Translations under genes and position numbers: made by a program
Assembly (NCBI RefSeq): GCF_039537965.1
Contig: NZ_BAABBM010000001.1
Location: forward strand, 2,784,167 to 2,848,166
Direction of reading: 5' to 3'
Length of the DNA stretch: 64,000 bases
From: Sphingomonas limnosediminicola
GTDB taxonomy: Bacteria; Pseudomonadota; Alphaproteobacteria; Sphingomonadales; Sphingomonadaceae
Shown here: positions 1 to 8,832 of the stretch, piece after piece
How the letters are laid out: each line of letters starts with the position of its first letter
Position numbering within the stretch: position 1 is the first letter of the stretch
The notes under the pieces: generated by a model
Seen by the model: the letters and a program-made list of their open reading frames with translations, nothing else
Told to the model about the DNA's origin: nothing
The model's database searches: none

Positions 1-60
1 GTATTTTTCCGCAGCTGTTAAAAGCTCGCGTGATACTAAGCGGTTCTATTCGTAATGCGA

Positions 61-786
61 TCAGGACGCTCTCTTCATGTGGAGAAAGCGCTCGTCAAAG
101 TCCGCGATCTCCCTAAGACGCTCCCAGTCAGGAACCGTGATCATACGGCCAGAGCGGCGAATGGCCCCATCGGTCGTCAGCTGTCTCAAGATGCGATTGA
201 TGTGAATAGGCGTGAGTCCAGTGGCATCGGCCAACTGCTCTTGCGTAAATGGCAACTCGAATAGACTCGTCTCTATTTGTTGAGCCTTCGCTCGAACCAA
301 TAGCTCGCAGAGGAGATGCGCGACCCGACGCCGGGCGTCCCGTCGACCGACATTGACAACCCATTCGCGGGCAACGGACGCATCCGCGAGCAGCGTTCGC
401 TCGATCGCCTGGCCCAGTTCGCGCCGATCATGCAGCAATGACTTGATCGCCTCGGTACGGACGCACGCGATCATGCCAGTTACCGCCATCTGCACACTGA
501 AGTCGGCTTCGTCGAGAAATAGGCATTCGAAATCGAGCGGATCCCCCGGAAGGCTGAACGCCATGATCTGGCGCGTTCCCTCGCTCGTATGCTTTTGTCG
601 CTGAGCAAACCCTGCGAGCAACACCGAAACTTCGTTTGGCCTGTCGCCTTCGCGCACGACATAGGAGAGCTTCGGGCGCTCAGCCACACGCCAAGGAAGT
701 GCCTGGACCGCCTCAGCGCTTTCGTGGTTAAGACCGCCATGAAAACGTAGCCGGCGAATGAATGACGAGATTCTTCTGTCTGTCAT
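61..786 (-). CDS. Crp/Fnr-family transcriptional regulator
   Basis: A cytoplasmic DNA-binding regulator. The N-terminal half has the glycine-rich cyclic-nucleotide-binding-like barrel (VREGDRPNEVSVLLAGFAQR, then FSLPGDPLDF). The C-terminal part has a winged helix with FTQEQLADATGLTPIHINRI as the recognition segment. I start it at the internal ATG that gives MTDRRISSF (about 241 aa). The longer frame to position 840 adds an unlikely hydrophobic leader. No N-terminal cysteine cluster is visible, so it is probably not an Fe-S oxygen sensor like Fnr. It sits at the edge of the stress block and is divergent from the 79-aa gene at 944; its ligand is unknown. Confidence 0.85.
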   Translation of the reverse strand: MTDRRISSFIRRLRFHGGLNHESAEAVQALPWRVAERPKLSYVVREGDRPNEVSVLLAGFAQRQKHTSEGTRQIMAFSLPGDPLDFECLFLDEADFSVQMAVTGMIACVRTEAIKSLLHDRRELGQAIERTLLADASVAREWVVNVGRRDARRRVAHLLCELLVRAKAQQIETSLFELPFTQEQLADATGLTPIHINRILRQLTTDGAIRRSGRMITVPDWERLREIADFDERFLHMKRAS

Positions 787-943
787 CGGGGCGGTCGCAA
801 TGACGAAAATCCGGCACGTTGCACGCAGCCCGCTTATCACAGAATGTAATGAGCAACCGATACGAGGTTATACTTATCGTAGTGAACCTAGGTTAAGGTC
901 ATCAATTCGCAGGAAGTGCGAATCATTGAGCAGGGCGAGGTCC

Positions 944-1183
944 ATGCCGCTTTACTTTTTCCATCTGAGGGACGGCGAGGACACCCTGATCGACGGCGAA
1001 GGATTGGAGCTTGGCGGCATCGAGGCTGCGAAGGCCACAGCACTGCTGCAAGCGCGCGAAATCATCAGCCACGATGCCCTCGAAGGAGCCATCAACCTGG
1101 CTCAGCGGATTGACGTGCTCGACGAAGCAGGTGCGATAATTTGTTCGATGGGCTTCGAGGACGCTGTGCACGTTCGCCGATAG
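944..1183 (+). CDS. Small DUF6894-like protein
   Basis: A 79-aa protein starting MPLYFFHLRDGEDTLIDGEG and ending near IICSMGFEDAVHVRR. The opening (xYFFHLRDG, then D-x-EG) and the later alanine-rich helix match a family of about 80-residue proteins common in alphaproteobacteria (DUF6894 by recollection); the function is unknown. The start is the ATG at 944. The frame open from 758 is an upstream extension that overlaps the divergent regulator and has no coding look. There is no signal peptide or membrane segment. Confidence 0.75.
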   Translation: MPLYFFHLRDGEDTLIDGEGLELGGIEAAKATALLQAREIISHDALEGAINLAQRIDVLDEAGAIICSMGFEDAVHVRR

Positions 1184-1249
1184 TGCCGCCGCAGCTGGAT
1201 ATTCGGACTAGGCTTTTGTCGCCACTGCCCGGGACCGCGTATATCTGGA

Positions 1250-1588
1250 CTAGATTGAACGCGGGCGACGATTGATTGGCGGTTCGTGCTGAACGACGGC
1301 GCGGAGTTCACTGGCCCGGAGTGCGTAACGATATGCCAACTCAAAATGTGACGCTTTGGCACGCCTGTTTTTAGCCTTCCTGCCCGCTTGCATCTCTTCG
1401 TCATAACGCCGGTCAGTGTAGGTCAGTTCGTCGAGCGACTCTTTACGATAGGGGCGCGTGCGAACATTCCACTGCCATGTTGAATGTGCCGTAGCGAACA
1501 AAGCCTGTTGCCGATGCGAAGCTGATTGTTCGAGGTCTTCCGAGGTTGTTCGAGTGGCAGTGGCGGCACCTCCCGGAAAGGCCATCAT
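1250..1588 (-). CDS. Hypothetical protein, possible
   Basis: An open frame giving a 112-113-aa arginine-rich protein starting MMAFPGGAATATRTTSEDLE. The support is a good AGGAGG Shine-Dalgarno a few bases before the double ATG. No domain is recognised, and the amino-acid composition (rich in R, A, T and Q) is not clearly protein-like. It would be the only gene in an otherwise empty 790-base stretch. It may be a spurious frame. Confidence 0.3.
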   Translation of the reverse strand: MMAFPGGAATATRTTSEDLEQSASHRQQALFATAHSTWQWNVRTRPYRKESLDELTYTDRRYDEEMQAGRKAKNRRAKASHFELAYRYALRASELRAVVQHEPPINRRPRSI

Positions 1589-1699
1589 CTCCTCCTGAAC
1601 TCGGCTATTGAACCAAGCCCGATCATGCCTTGACCACCGGGCCAATGCACTAAGCAATTCTCCGGACGTTGGTGCATCTGCCTGTCAGGGGTCTTGAGA

Positions 1700-1782
1700 C
1701 ATTCTCGGGTCAGGAGCCTGCTGAAGCCTCGCTTCGAGTGTTTCCGTGATTGGCTCCTCAGAAGCGGCTGCACCCGAGAATG
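1700..1782. repeat. 83-bp nested inverted repeat
   Basis: The arms CATTCTCGGGT (1700-1710) and ACCCGAGAATG (1772-1782) are exact reverse complements. Inside them GGAGCC and GGCTCC pair again, as do GAAGC and GCTTC. The segment could fold into one long imperfect hairpin. No gene overlaps it convincingly. It is not part of the hairpin-repeat family found later in the window. Confidence 0.6.
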
Positions 1783-1905
1783 CGGCATCGTATCAAATAC
1801 TCTGTACTATCCTCGCCAGCTTCTCCCGCGCGTTTTTTCGGTGCCGACAATTTACTTCAGGAAGTGTCCCGTCCGCGACCGCCACGGGATTGGCTGCACG
1901 GCAGG

Positions 1906-1921
1906 TACGCATTCTTACGAA
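1906..1921. promoter_or_regulatory. CGTA-type regulator site, variant copy
   Basis: TACGCATTCTTACGAA, which reads TTCGTAAGAATGCGTA on the other strand: two CGTA cores exactly 10 bp apart. It begins 68 bp before the start of the 53-aa gene at 1974. The copy before the CBS gene begins 67 bp before its start. Confidence 0.45.
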
Positions 1922-1973
1922 TGGTTCGGATCAGCATTCAGGATCACATCGCCTCCCAGTAAAGGAGCGATAG

Positions 1974-2135
1974 ATGGCTACCCGACCGGAAGAGCTGCCG
2001 TTTGACGAACCGTCCGGCCTCCCATCGCCGGAGCCGAGTCCGTTTACCGAGCCTTGTCCTCCCGAGAGACCGCAGCCGGCCCGGGAGCCAACAGCGCCGA
2101 CGTACCCTCCCGAATGCCCCGACGAACCGGACTGA
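1974..2135 (+). CDS. Small proline/glutamate-rich protein (53 aa)
   Basis: A short ORF starting MATRPEELPFDEPSGLPSPE and ending in PECPDEPD. About a third of its residues are proline and another fifth are acidic. An AGGAG lies 6 bases before the ATG, a strong start signal. A CGTA-type regulator site sits at the same distance upstream as in the neighbouring stress genes. No family is recognised and the protein is probably disordered. It is easily missed because of its length. Confidence 0.55.
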   Translation: MATRPEELPFDEPSGLPSPEPSPFTEPCPPERPQPAREPTAPTYPPECPDEPD

Positions 2136-2359
2136 CCATGGGTAATCTCGACCGGAGTGCTATCGAGTTCGGGCGGCCAGGGATTTGCTACTCGCCCGCA
2201 TGAAGGCAATGCTGAGATCACCATCCTCACCAAGTCCCTCGCCCGACTTAGCCGGCCGTCCCCTGAGGCGGACGCATGCGCTTACGCACGGCCGAATTCG
2301 CCAACAACTGTGTGGTGCCTGAAGTGGCGGACCTCCCCAGTCCGGCTCCAGACGTCAAA

Positions 2360-3340
2360 ATGCGCGCGATGCAGCTCGATTCCCCCGGCTCTCCACTCCG
2401 GTCTATCGAACGGACGCTTCCCAAACCGTCGGGGCAGGACCTGCTCGTCAGCGTGCGCGCCTGCGGTGTCTGCCGTACTGATCTTCATGTCGTCGACGGC
2501 GACCTTCGTGGGCGGCTCCCAATCGTCCCTGGCCATGAGATTGTCGGTTCAGTGATTGCCGTCGGAAGTTTAGTCGAGGGTTTCGAAGTCGGCGACCGCG
2601 TTGGCATCCCATGGCTTGGCGGGGCGTGCGGAACGTGTTCTTATTGCCGTTCGGGCCGTGAGAACCTGTGTGACAATCCCGTTTTCACCGGCTTTACGCG
2701 AGATGGCGGCTTTGCCACCCATTGCCTGGCCGATGCACGCTTTTGCCTGCCGCTCCCCGCATCTTTCTCGGACGTCGAGGCCGCCCCTTTGCTGTGTGCT
2801 GGCCTGATCGGTTATCGTTCGCTTAGGGCAGCCGGGGAGGGTAGTCCGCTCGGACTCTATGGGTTCGGTGCTGCGGCACATATCGTCGCGCAGGTTGCGG
2901 CCTTCGAAGATCGACAGGTCTATGCCTTCACGCGGGCGGGTGACGAAGCCGGGCAGACGTTCGCCCGCTCGCTTGGATGTAGCTGGACCGGCAGTTCGGA
3001 GGAGGCGCCGCCCGAGCCCATGGCCGCCGCAATCATCTTCGCACCGGTTGGCGATCTCGTCCCACAGGCACTACGGCACGTCCGCAAGGGTGGGCGCGTC
3101 GTATGCGCGGGGATTCACATGAGCGACATCCCGGCCTTTCCCTACGAGCAGTTGTGGGGAGAGCGATCGATCGTGTCGGTCGCTAACCTAACACGGGCCG
3201 ATGGACGGGAGTTTCTCGCGCTTGCCGAGCGAATCCCCATCAACACGGCGACAACGGCGTTTCCGCTTCCCGCGGCGAATGTTGCGCTGGAGAGGCTGCG
3301 CGCCGGAACAATCGAGGGAGCTGCAGTCCTCGTCCCGTGA
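2360..3340 (+). CDS. Zinc-dependent alcohol dehydrogenase
   Basis: A medium-chain NAD(P)-dependent alcohol dehydrogenase of about 326 aa that oxidises alcohols or reduces aldehydes in the cytoplasm. From the ATG at 2360 the catalytic-zinc ligands are C38 (CGVCRTDLH), H59 (PGHE) and C146. The structural-zinc cysteines are C90, C93, C96 and C104 (ACGTCSYCRSGRENLC). The nucleotide-binding loop is degenerate (GLYGFGAAAHIVAQVA), but its glycines remain. The frame extends up to 2276, but those extra 28 residues look unlike the family. Many close relatives are found beside anoxia- or stress-induced genes, which fits this neighbourhood. Confidence 0.88.
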   Translation: MRAMQLDSPGSPLRSIERTLPKPSGQDLLVSVRACGVCRTDLHVVDGDLRGRLPIVPGHEIVGSVIAVGSLVEGFEVGDRVGIPWLGGACGTCSYCRSGRENLCDNPVFTGFTRDGGFATHCLADARFCLPLPASFSDVEAAPLLCAGLIGYRSLRAAGEGSPLGLYGFGAAAHIVAQVAAFEDRQVYAFTRAGDEAGQTFARSLGCSWTGSSEEAPPEPMAAAIIFAPVGDLVPQALRHVRKGGRVVCAGIHMSDIPAFPYEQLWGERSIVSVANLTRADGREFLALAERIPINTATTAFPLPAANVALERLRAGTIEGAAVLVP

Positions 3341-3401
3341 GTTCAATCTAGCGAGAGAGCGGGGCGCCAGACAATGTTTCTAGGCGGCCGCGACCTTTCA
3401 T

Positions 3402-5834
3402 TCACCCGATGATCGCGACTTTCTCAAGACAGGGTTTTTGGATCGGCCTTTGAGCAGCAAGCCCTGACAACGCGCCCGTCTCGGCCGCCGTCACGGACTT
3501 GAGGGTCCTTACGAAGCTGTCGGGATTGAGCGACATGGAATCGATCCCGCACCGGACCAGGAAATCCGCGAACTCGGGGTCATTGCTTGGCGCTTCGCCG
3601 CAAATTCCGATCTTGATACCCGCGGCGTGCGCGTCGGCAATGACCGAAGCGATCGACCGCGTGACGGCCTCATTTCGCTCGTCGAACAGCTTTGCGAGAA
3701 TGTCGGAATCCCTGTCGACCCCCAACACGAGTTGCGTGAGGTCATTGGAGCCGATCGAGAATCCGTCAAAGCGGCTGGCGAATTCGCGGGCGAGGATTAC
3801 GTTCGAGGGAATTTCGCACATCATGTAAACTTGGAGCCCCGCTTCGCCACGCCTGAGTCCTTCCTCGGCCATGACTTCAAGTACGCGGTCGGCTTCAGTC
3901 GGCGTCCGGCAGAAGGGGATCATGACGGCGATATTCTTGAAGCCAAGCATCTGCCGAGCCCGCTTCAGAGCCTCGCATTCGAGCGCGAAGCCGTCGCGGT
4001 AACGCTCATCATAATAGCGTGAAGCTCCCCGGAACCCGAGCATCGGATTTTCTTCGCCTGGCTCGAAGGTGGCTCCGCCGATCAGATGGGCATATTCGTT
4101 TGTTTTGAAATCGCTGAGGCGGACGATTGCAATTTCGGGATGGTAAGGCACTGCGAGCTTAGCGATGCCGCGCGCAAGATTGTCGACGAAGAATTCCCGC
4201 GGCGTCGCATAGCCTATGCTCAGCTCGGCAATCGTCTGACGGTCCTCATCGCTGATCCGCTCCGGATGGACGAGGGCCATTGGATGGACACGCAGTAGAT
4301 TGCTGATGATGAACTCCATGCGCGCGAGACCCACGCCTCTGGCCGGCAACTGCCAAGACCGGAACGCCTGATCTGGATCGGCAAGGTTGACCATGAGCGC
4401 CGTTTTCGAAGTCGGCAGCTTTGCCGGATCGATTTCCTCCCGGGTGAAGTCGATGCGGCCCTTGTAGATCTTTCCCCTTTCACCTTCGGCGCAGGAAACG
4501 GTGATTTCCTGTCCGCTGTTGAGCATGCTGGCTGCACCTTCCACTCCGACGATTGCCGGGATGCCCAGCTCGCGGCTGATGATCGCCGCGTGGCTGGTTG
4601 TGCCACCATGCTCGGTGACGATCGCAGCTGCGCGCTTCATGATAGGCGTCCAGTCGGGGTCAGTCCGGCGCGTGACAAGGATCGATCCTTCCTTGAACCG
4701 TTCGATCTTGGCGGCGTTCGCAATCACACACGCCTCACCCGACGCAATCGAGGTGCCGACCGCCTGGCCCTCGAGCAAGCAGTTTCCCTTGGACCGTACC
4801 TTGTATTGGATCAGATGGCTGCCCGCACCCGATTGCACGGTCTCCGGACGCGCCTGGACCATGAACAACTCTCCGGTCACACCGTCCTTGGCCCACTCCA
4901 TGTCCATGGGCCTGCCGTAATGCTCCTCGACGAGCAGCGCCCACCGGCTGAGCTCGGATAAGTCGGCGTCCGACAAGACCCAGGATTGCTGCTCGTCGAC
5001 GAGGGTGTCGACCGTCTTTGTCCCGCCAGTCTTATCGAGAATGACCTTTAATTTTTTGCCGCCGCGGCGCTTCTCAATCAGCGGGAGAGATCCTGACGTC
5101 TTCATCAGCGGCTTGAACACTACGTATTTGTCAGGATCAACGGCGCCCTGGACGATCGCTTCGCCAAGTCCCCAGGCGGCGTTGATGACCACTACCCGTG
5201 GAAATCCGCTGTCGGGATCGAGCGAGAACATGACGCCGGACGATCCAATGTCGGACCTCACCATCTGCTGGACGCCGATCGACAAGGCAACCGCGAGATC
5301 GTCGATCCCCTTAGCCTGGCGATAAGCGATGGCTCGATCCGTGAAGAGCGAGGCATAGCAGCTGCGGCACGCGCCCAGCAGTTGCTCCTCGCCGACAACG
5401 TTAAGGTAGCTTTCCTGCTGCCCGGCAAAGCTCGCCTCGGGCAAGTCTTCCGCCGTCGCGCTGCTCCGCACCGCTACCGCCGGATTGGCCTCGCCGGTGG
5501 CCGCCCCGAGCTTGCGGTAAGCGCTGAGGATGTCAGCCGCGAGATCTGTGGGGATTGTTGCGTTTCCGACGAGCTCGCGGATTCTTGCGCCTGCAGCCGA
5601 CAGGCTGGTCTCGGACTTTCTCAACGCGCTAAGCGCTCTAGCGATCGGATCCCGCAACTTGTTGGCGCTGATGAGGTCGCGATATCCCGCTGCCGATACG
5701 GCAAAGCCTCGCGGAACGCGGATTCCAACCGTCGACAAGGCGCGAATGAGCTCGCCCGACGACGCATTCTTTCCGCCGACGAGCGGAACCTCGCCCATGC
5801 CGACGTCGGCCAGGTTGAAGATGTATTCATTCAT
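3402..5834 (-). CDS. ppsA: Phosphoenolpyruvate synthase (pyruvate, water dikinase)
   Basis: Makes phosphoenolpyruvate from pyruvate, ATP and water, yielding AMP and phosphate. From the ATG giving MNEYIFNLADVGMGEVPLVG it is 810 aa, close to the family length. The N-terminal ATP-grasp half has GGKNASSGEL and AVRSSATAEDLPEASFAGQQ. The phospho-carrier histidine is H415 in GGTTSHAAI, and the C-terminal PEP/pyruvate barrel has FSIGSNDLTQL and GICGE. The frame upstream to 6029 is an unlikely extension. It diverges from the SDR gene. In an energy-stress block it may restart gluconeogenesis from three-carbon acids. Confidence 0.95.
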   Translation of the reverse strand: MNEYIFNLADVGMGEVPLVGGKNASSGELIRALSTVGIRVPRGFAVSAAGYRDLISANKLRDPIARALSALRKSETSLSAAGARIRELVGNATIPTDLAADILSAYRKLGAATGEANPAVAVRSSATAEDLPEASFAGQQESYLNVVGEEQLLGACRSCYASLFTDRAIAYRQAKGIDDLAVALSIGVQQMVRSDIGSSGVMFSLDPDSGFPRVVVINAAWGLGEAIVQGAVDPDKYVVFKPLMKTSGSLPLIEKRRGGKKLKVILDKTGGTKTVDTLVDEQQSWVLSDADLSELSRWALLVEEHYGRPMDMEWAKDGVTGELFMVQARPETVQSGAGSHLIQYKVRSKGNCLLEGQAVGTSIASGEACVIANAAKIERFKEGSILVTRRTDPDWTPIMKRAAAIVTEHGGTTSHAAIISRELGIPAIVGVEGAASMLNSGQEITVSCAEGERGKIYKGRIDFTREEIDPAKLPTSKTALMVNLADPDQAFRSWQLPARGVGLARMEFIISNLLRVHPMALVHPERISDEDRQTIAELSIGYATPREFFVDNLARGIAKLAVPYHPEIAIVRLSDFKTNEYAHLIGGATFEPGEENPMLGFRGASRYYDERYRDGFALECEALKRARQMLGFKNIAVMIPFCRTPTEADRVLEVMAEEGLRRGEAGLQVYMMCEIPSNVILAREFASRFDGFSIGSNDLTQLVLGVDRDSDILAKLFDERNEAVTRSIASVIADAHAAGIKIGICGEAPSNDPEFADFLVRCGIDSMSLNPDSFVRTLKSVTAAETGALSGLAAQRPIQKPCLEKVAIIG

Positions 5835-5929
5835 GGCTTCGCTCGTCCCGTTCGTGGAGGCCGTTGCGCCCCACCGGCTCGCTGTCGCTTCCGAAGCCTC
5901 TCCTACGCGCGCGCGATGCCAAGCGCCGT

Positions 5930-5945
5930 CCGTAACATCCCGTAG
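5930..5945 (+). promoter_or_regulatory. CGTA direct-repeat regulator site before the SDR gene
   Basis: CCGTAACATCCCGTAG has two CCGTA half-sites with a 10-bp period. The second half begins 55 bp before the SDR start codon. It lies in the divergent region with ppsA, so it could serve either gene. Confidence 0.55.
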
Positions 5946-5994
5946 TGCTCTTCGAGACAGACATCCCCATTCACCGCCAAAGGAGGAACTGCCC

Positions 5995-6753
5995 ATGGTC
6001 GTTGGCGAAAAACAGGTCGCGCTCGTCACTGGAGCCAGTTCGGGGATTGGTCGCGCGACGGCCCGCGCATTTGCGAAAGCCGGTTACACGACCGTGCTTG
6101 CCGACGTTCATGAGCAGGAAGGCTCCGACGCGGCCGCAGAATGCACGCGTGAGGGAGCGACCTGTCGCTTCATTCAGTGTGATGTTTCAAACGAAACGAG
6201 CGTCAAGAGCCTCATGTCCGAGATCGTCTCGAGCTTCGGCCGGCTTGACGCAGCCTTCAACAACGCCGGAATTGAAGGTGCCCAAGCTGCGACAGCTGAA
6301 TGCGCAACAGACAATTTCGACCGCGTGGTCGGCGTGAACCTGCGTGGTGTCTTCTTTTGCATGCGTGAGGAGTTGCGGCAGATGGTGAAGCAGGACGGCG
6401 GCGGAGCGATCGTCAACTGCTCGTCAGTAGCCGGACTCGTTGGCTTCGCCGGTATCCCCGCTTATGTTGCCTCGAAGCATGGCGTGGTGGGGCTCACGCG
6501 CAATGCCGCTCTTGAATATGCGCAGCAGAAGATCCGTGTGAACGCTGTCTGCCCGGGAGCCATCGAGACGCCGATGCTGGAGCGATTGATGTCCGGCGGC
6601 GTACCGCGCGAGAGCGTCGTCGCGACGGAACCCGTCGGGCGCCTCGGCACGCCCGAGGAGATCGCCGCGGCTGTCCTATGGCTGTGCAACCCCGCCGCGA
6701 GTTTCGTCACCGGACAGGCGCTTGCGGTGGACGGAGGCTGGACGGCCAGATGA
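5995..6753 (+). CDS. SDR-family oxidoreductase
   Basis: A 252-aa classical short-chain dehydrogenase/reductase, NAD(P)-dependent and cytoplasmic, with unknown substrate. The Rossmann glycine motif TGASSGIG starts at residue 12, followed by NNAG near 89-92, the active-site serine at 143-144, and Y157-xxx-K161 (YVASK). The C-terminus is the usual LAVDGGWTAR. The start is the ATG at 5995, preceded by a strong AGGAGG. The upstream frame to 5530 is antisense to ppsA and is not coding. A CGTA direct-repeat site lies 55 bp upstream. Confidence 0.93.
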   Translation: MVVGEKQVALVTGASSGIGRATARAFAKAGYTTVLADVHEQEGSDAAAECTREGATCRFIQCDVSNETSVKSLMSEIVSSFGRLDAAFNNAGIEGAQAATAECATDNFDRVVGVNLRGVFFCMREELRQMVKQDGGGAIVNCSSVAGLVGFAGIPAYVASKHGVVGLTRNAALEYAQQKIRVNAVCPGAIETPMLERLMSGGVPRESVVATEPVGRLGTPEEIAAAVLWLCNPAASFVTGQALAVDGGWTAR

Positions 6754-6903
6754 TCCTATAAAGGAGTGCGCCGGCTCCCATGCAACAATCTAGATCGAAG
6801 GCGTTCCCTCAGAGTGCGGCGGCATTGAGATCGTAATATTTGCGAATCCGGAGCGAGGAAGCGCAACATGGGGAGTTTTCCATAGTCGGCGCCGCGGCAC
6901 CGC

Positions 6904-6920
6904 TACGGATATTTCCGTAA
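6904..6920 (+). promoter_or_regulatory. CGTA-type regulator site before the CBS gene
   Basis: TACGGATATTTCCGTAA. Its outer bases form a perfect inverted repeat (TACGGA-N4-TCCGTA). Its right half CCGTAA lies 56 bp before the CBS start codon, the same distance as in the SDR gene. A -10-like AATTACT follows about 28 bp after the half-site. Confidence 0.55.
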
Positions 6921-6970
6921 CGCGCCGAACGTGGCCAGCTGCAATTACTGGGCCTTCGACGGAGGACCCA

Positions 6971-7420
6971 ATGAAAGTCAGAGATATCATGACGGCATCG
7001 GTGGACTCGATCGAATCCTCCGATACAATCGCTTACGCCGCGCTGCGCATGGCCGAAGACGATGTCGGCGCTTTGCCGATTCTGAGTTCCGGAGAACTGG
7101 TCGGGATCGTCACGGATCGCGACATTACGGTCCGCGGCGTTGCACTTGGCGTTAAGGCCGACACGCCAATTCACCGGATCATGACCGAAGAGGTCGCGAC
7201 TTGTTCGCCCGACGACGATATCGAAACCGCGCTTCTCTTGATGGGGCGCGAGCAAATCCGCAGGATGCCGGTTTGCGATGACCGCAACCGACTGGTTGGA
7301 ATCGTCGCCCTTTCCGATCTCGCTGACCACGACCCTGACAAGAAAGAGGTGACCGAGACTCTCGCAGACATATGCGAACCGAGCGGCATGCACTGCCAGG
7401 CGCCACTGTTCGCCGGCTGA
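6971..7420 (+). CDS. Tandem CBS-domain protein
   Basis: 149 aa made of two CBS domains (about residues 7-60 and 74-127). Each has the -IMT- start and the hallmark VGIVTDRDI and VGIVALSDLA strands. Such stand-alone pairs bind adenine nucleotides and sense energy charge. The partner is unknown; the hydrolase-phosphoribosyltransferase gene follows 24 bases downstream and is probably co-transcribed. Similar CBS proteins are induced by hypoxia in other bacteria (Hrp1 of Mycobacterium). Confidence 0.9.
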   Translation: MKVRDIMTASVDSIESSDTIAYAALRMAEDDVGALPILSSGELVGIVTDRDITVRGVALGVKADTPIHRIMTEEVATCSPDDDIETALLLMGREQIRRMPVCDDRNRLVGIVALSDLADHDPDKKEVTETLADICEPSGMHCQAPLFAG

Positions 7421-7444
7421 GCGCGCTAAAGACTGGAGGCCGCC

Positions 7445-8761
7445 ATGACGAGTACAGATCCTGCCCGGGTTGTCATCGGACCGCATAATCTGGAAGGTCT
7501 TCTTGGACGCCCCGCCAATCCTAAAGGCTTGATTATTTTCGCTCACGGCAGTGGCAGCGGACGTTTCAGCCCGCGCAACAATTACGTCGCGCGCCGACTT
7601 GAAGCAGCAGGATTTGCGACCTTGCTCCTGGATCTTCTCAGTCCCGAAGAAGAAGCTGACCGCCGCAATGTCTTCGACATCGAGCTGCTTGCATCTCGGG
7701 TGGTCGAGGCAACTGAATGGGCAAGAGCACACGCGCAGCTGGCGAAGCTCCCAATTGCATATTTCGGGGCGAGCACCGGTGGCGGGGCGGCGCTTGCAGC
7801 TGCCGCCATGAATCCCGCACACGTCTGCGCAGTAGTATCGAGAGGGGGTCGCCCAGACCTCGCCGGCGACGCACTCCCGGTTGTTGAAGCACCGACTCTG
7901 CTGCTGGTCGGAAGTCGGGACGAGCAAGTGATCGCGCTCAATCAGTGGGCGATGGATCGAATGAAGTGCACCGTGGAGTTGTGCATCGTGCCCGGTGCAA
8001 CCCATCTGTTCGAAGAGCATGGGACGCTGGACTTTGTCGTTCAGATGGCGACCAATTGGTTCCAACGTTTCGCAAACTCCGGCGCGTCAGAGCTGGTCAA
8101 GTTGCCTTTTACGAACCGCAGGCAGGCGGGAAAGCTCTTGGGCCAAGAGCTCGTCAAGTTCGCGAAGGATCGTCCGCTCGTCCTTGCGCTGCCCCGCGGC
8201 GGTGTGCCGGTGGCTTACGAAGTCGCCACCAAGCTGAATGCCGATCTCGACGTGCTTCTGGTCAGGAAGATCGGTGCTCCGCATCATGCGGAATTTGGGA
8301 TTGGTGCAGTGGTCGACGGCGAACATCCGCAGGTTCTCGTCAACCACGACATTGCGGAACAGCTCGGCGTTCCGACAGGGTACATCCACAACGAGGCCCA
8401 CAGACAGCTTAGGGAAATCGAGCGCCGCCGCGAAGAATACCTCGGCGGGCGAAAGCCCACGCCCGTGACCGGACGCACGGTAATCGTGGTGGACGACGGA
8501 ATTGCCACTGGTAACACGGTGCGCGCAGCCTTGCGCGCGATCCGTCAGAAGACGCCGGCGAAACTTATTCTTGCCGTGCCAGTGGCAGCGCCGGACACCA
8601 TCCTGTCGCTTCAGGATGAATGCGACGAGGTGATCTGCCTGGTAACGCCCGATCCGTTTTATGCAGTCGGGGTTCACTACGAAGACTTCGACCAAACCTC
8701 TGACGAGGAGGTTCGCCAGCTGCTCGAGCGTCGCTTGGAGGCGACCAGCGAAACGGGCTGA
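7445..8761 (+). CDS. Fused alpha/beta-hydrolase and phosphoribosyltransferase
   Basis: 438 aa with two domains. Residues 1-210 are a dienelactone-hydrolase-like alpha/beta hydrolase with nucleophile S110 (GASTG), acid D159 and H187. Residues 220-438 are a type I phosphoribosyltransferase with the PRPP loop VIVVDDGIATGNT (346-358). The substrate is unknown. The two activities are often neighbouring genes or fusions. I recall the mycobacterial DosR-regulon protein Rv0571c as a fusion of the same domains in the opposite order. The start ATG follows a GGAGG. It is probably in an operon with the CBS gene. Confidence 0.9.
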   Translation: MTSTDPARVVIGPHNLEGLLGRPANPKGLIIFAHGSGSGRFSPRNNYVARRLEAAGFATLLLDLLSPEEEADRRNVFDIELLASRVVEATEWARAHAQLAKLPIAYFGASTGGGAALAAAAMNPAHVCAVVSRGGRPDLAGDALPVVEAPTLLLVGSRDEQVIALNQWAMDRMKCTVELCIVPGATHLFEEHGTLDFVVQMATNWFQRFANSGASELVKLPFTNRRQAGKLLGQELVKFAKDRPLVLALPRGGVPVAYEVATKLNADLDVLLVRKIGAPHHAEFGIGAVVDGEHPQVLVNHDIAEQLGVPTGYIHNEAHRQLREIERRREEYLGGRKPTPVTGRTVIVVDDGIATGNTVRAALRAIRQKTPAKLILAVPVAAPDTILSLQDECDEVICLVTPDPFYAVGVHYEDFDQTSDEEVRQLLERRLEATSETG

Positions 8762-8762
8762 T

Positions 8763-8778
8763 CCGGACAATTGCGTAT
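8763..8778 (+). promoter_or_regulatory. CGTA-type regulator site before hsp20
   Basis: CCGGACAATTGCGTAT has half-sites with a 10-bp period. The second half begins 60 bp before the Hsp20 start codon. TGTAATT, a fair -10, follows about 27 bp after it. Confidence 0.5.
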
Positions 8779-8832
8779 CAGGATTGGGACTGCAGTTCTG
8801 TAATTCCCGAGTTCCGCAAAGGGAGTGGAACG

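Noticed and set aside
40..55. Further CGTA-type site near the left edge
   Set aside because: Only a partial match, and it lies downstream of the minus-strand regulator with no gene to serve in the window.
6809..8065. 418-aa minus-strand ORF
   Set aside because: Antisense to the CBS and fusion genes, both of which have clear domains.
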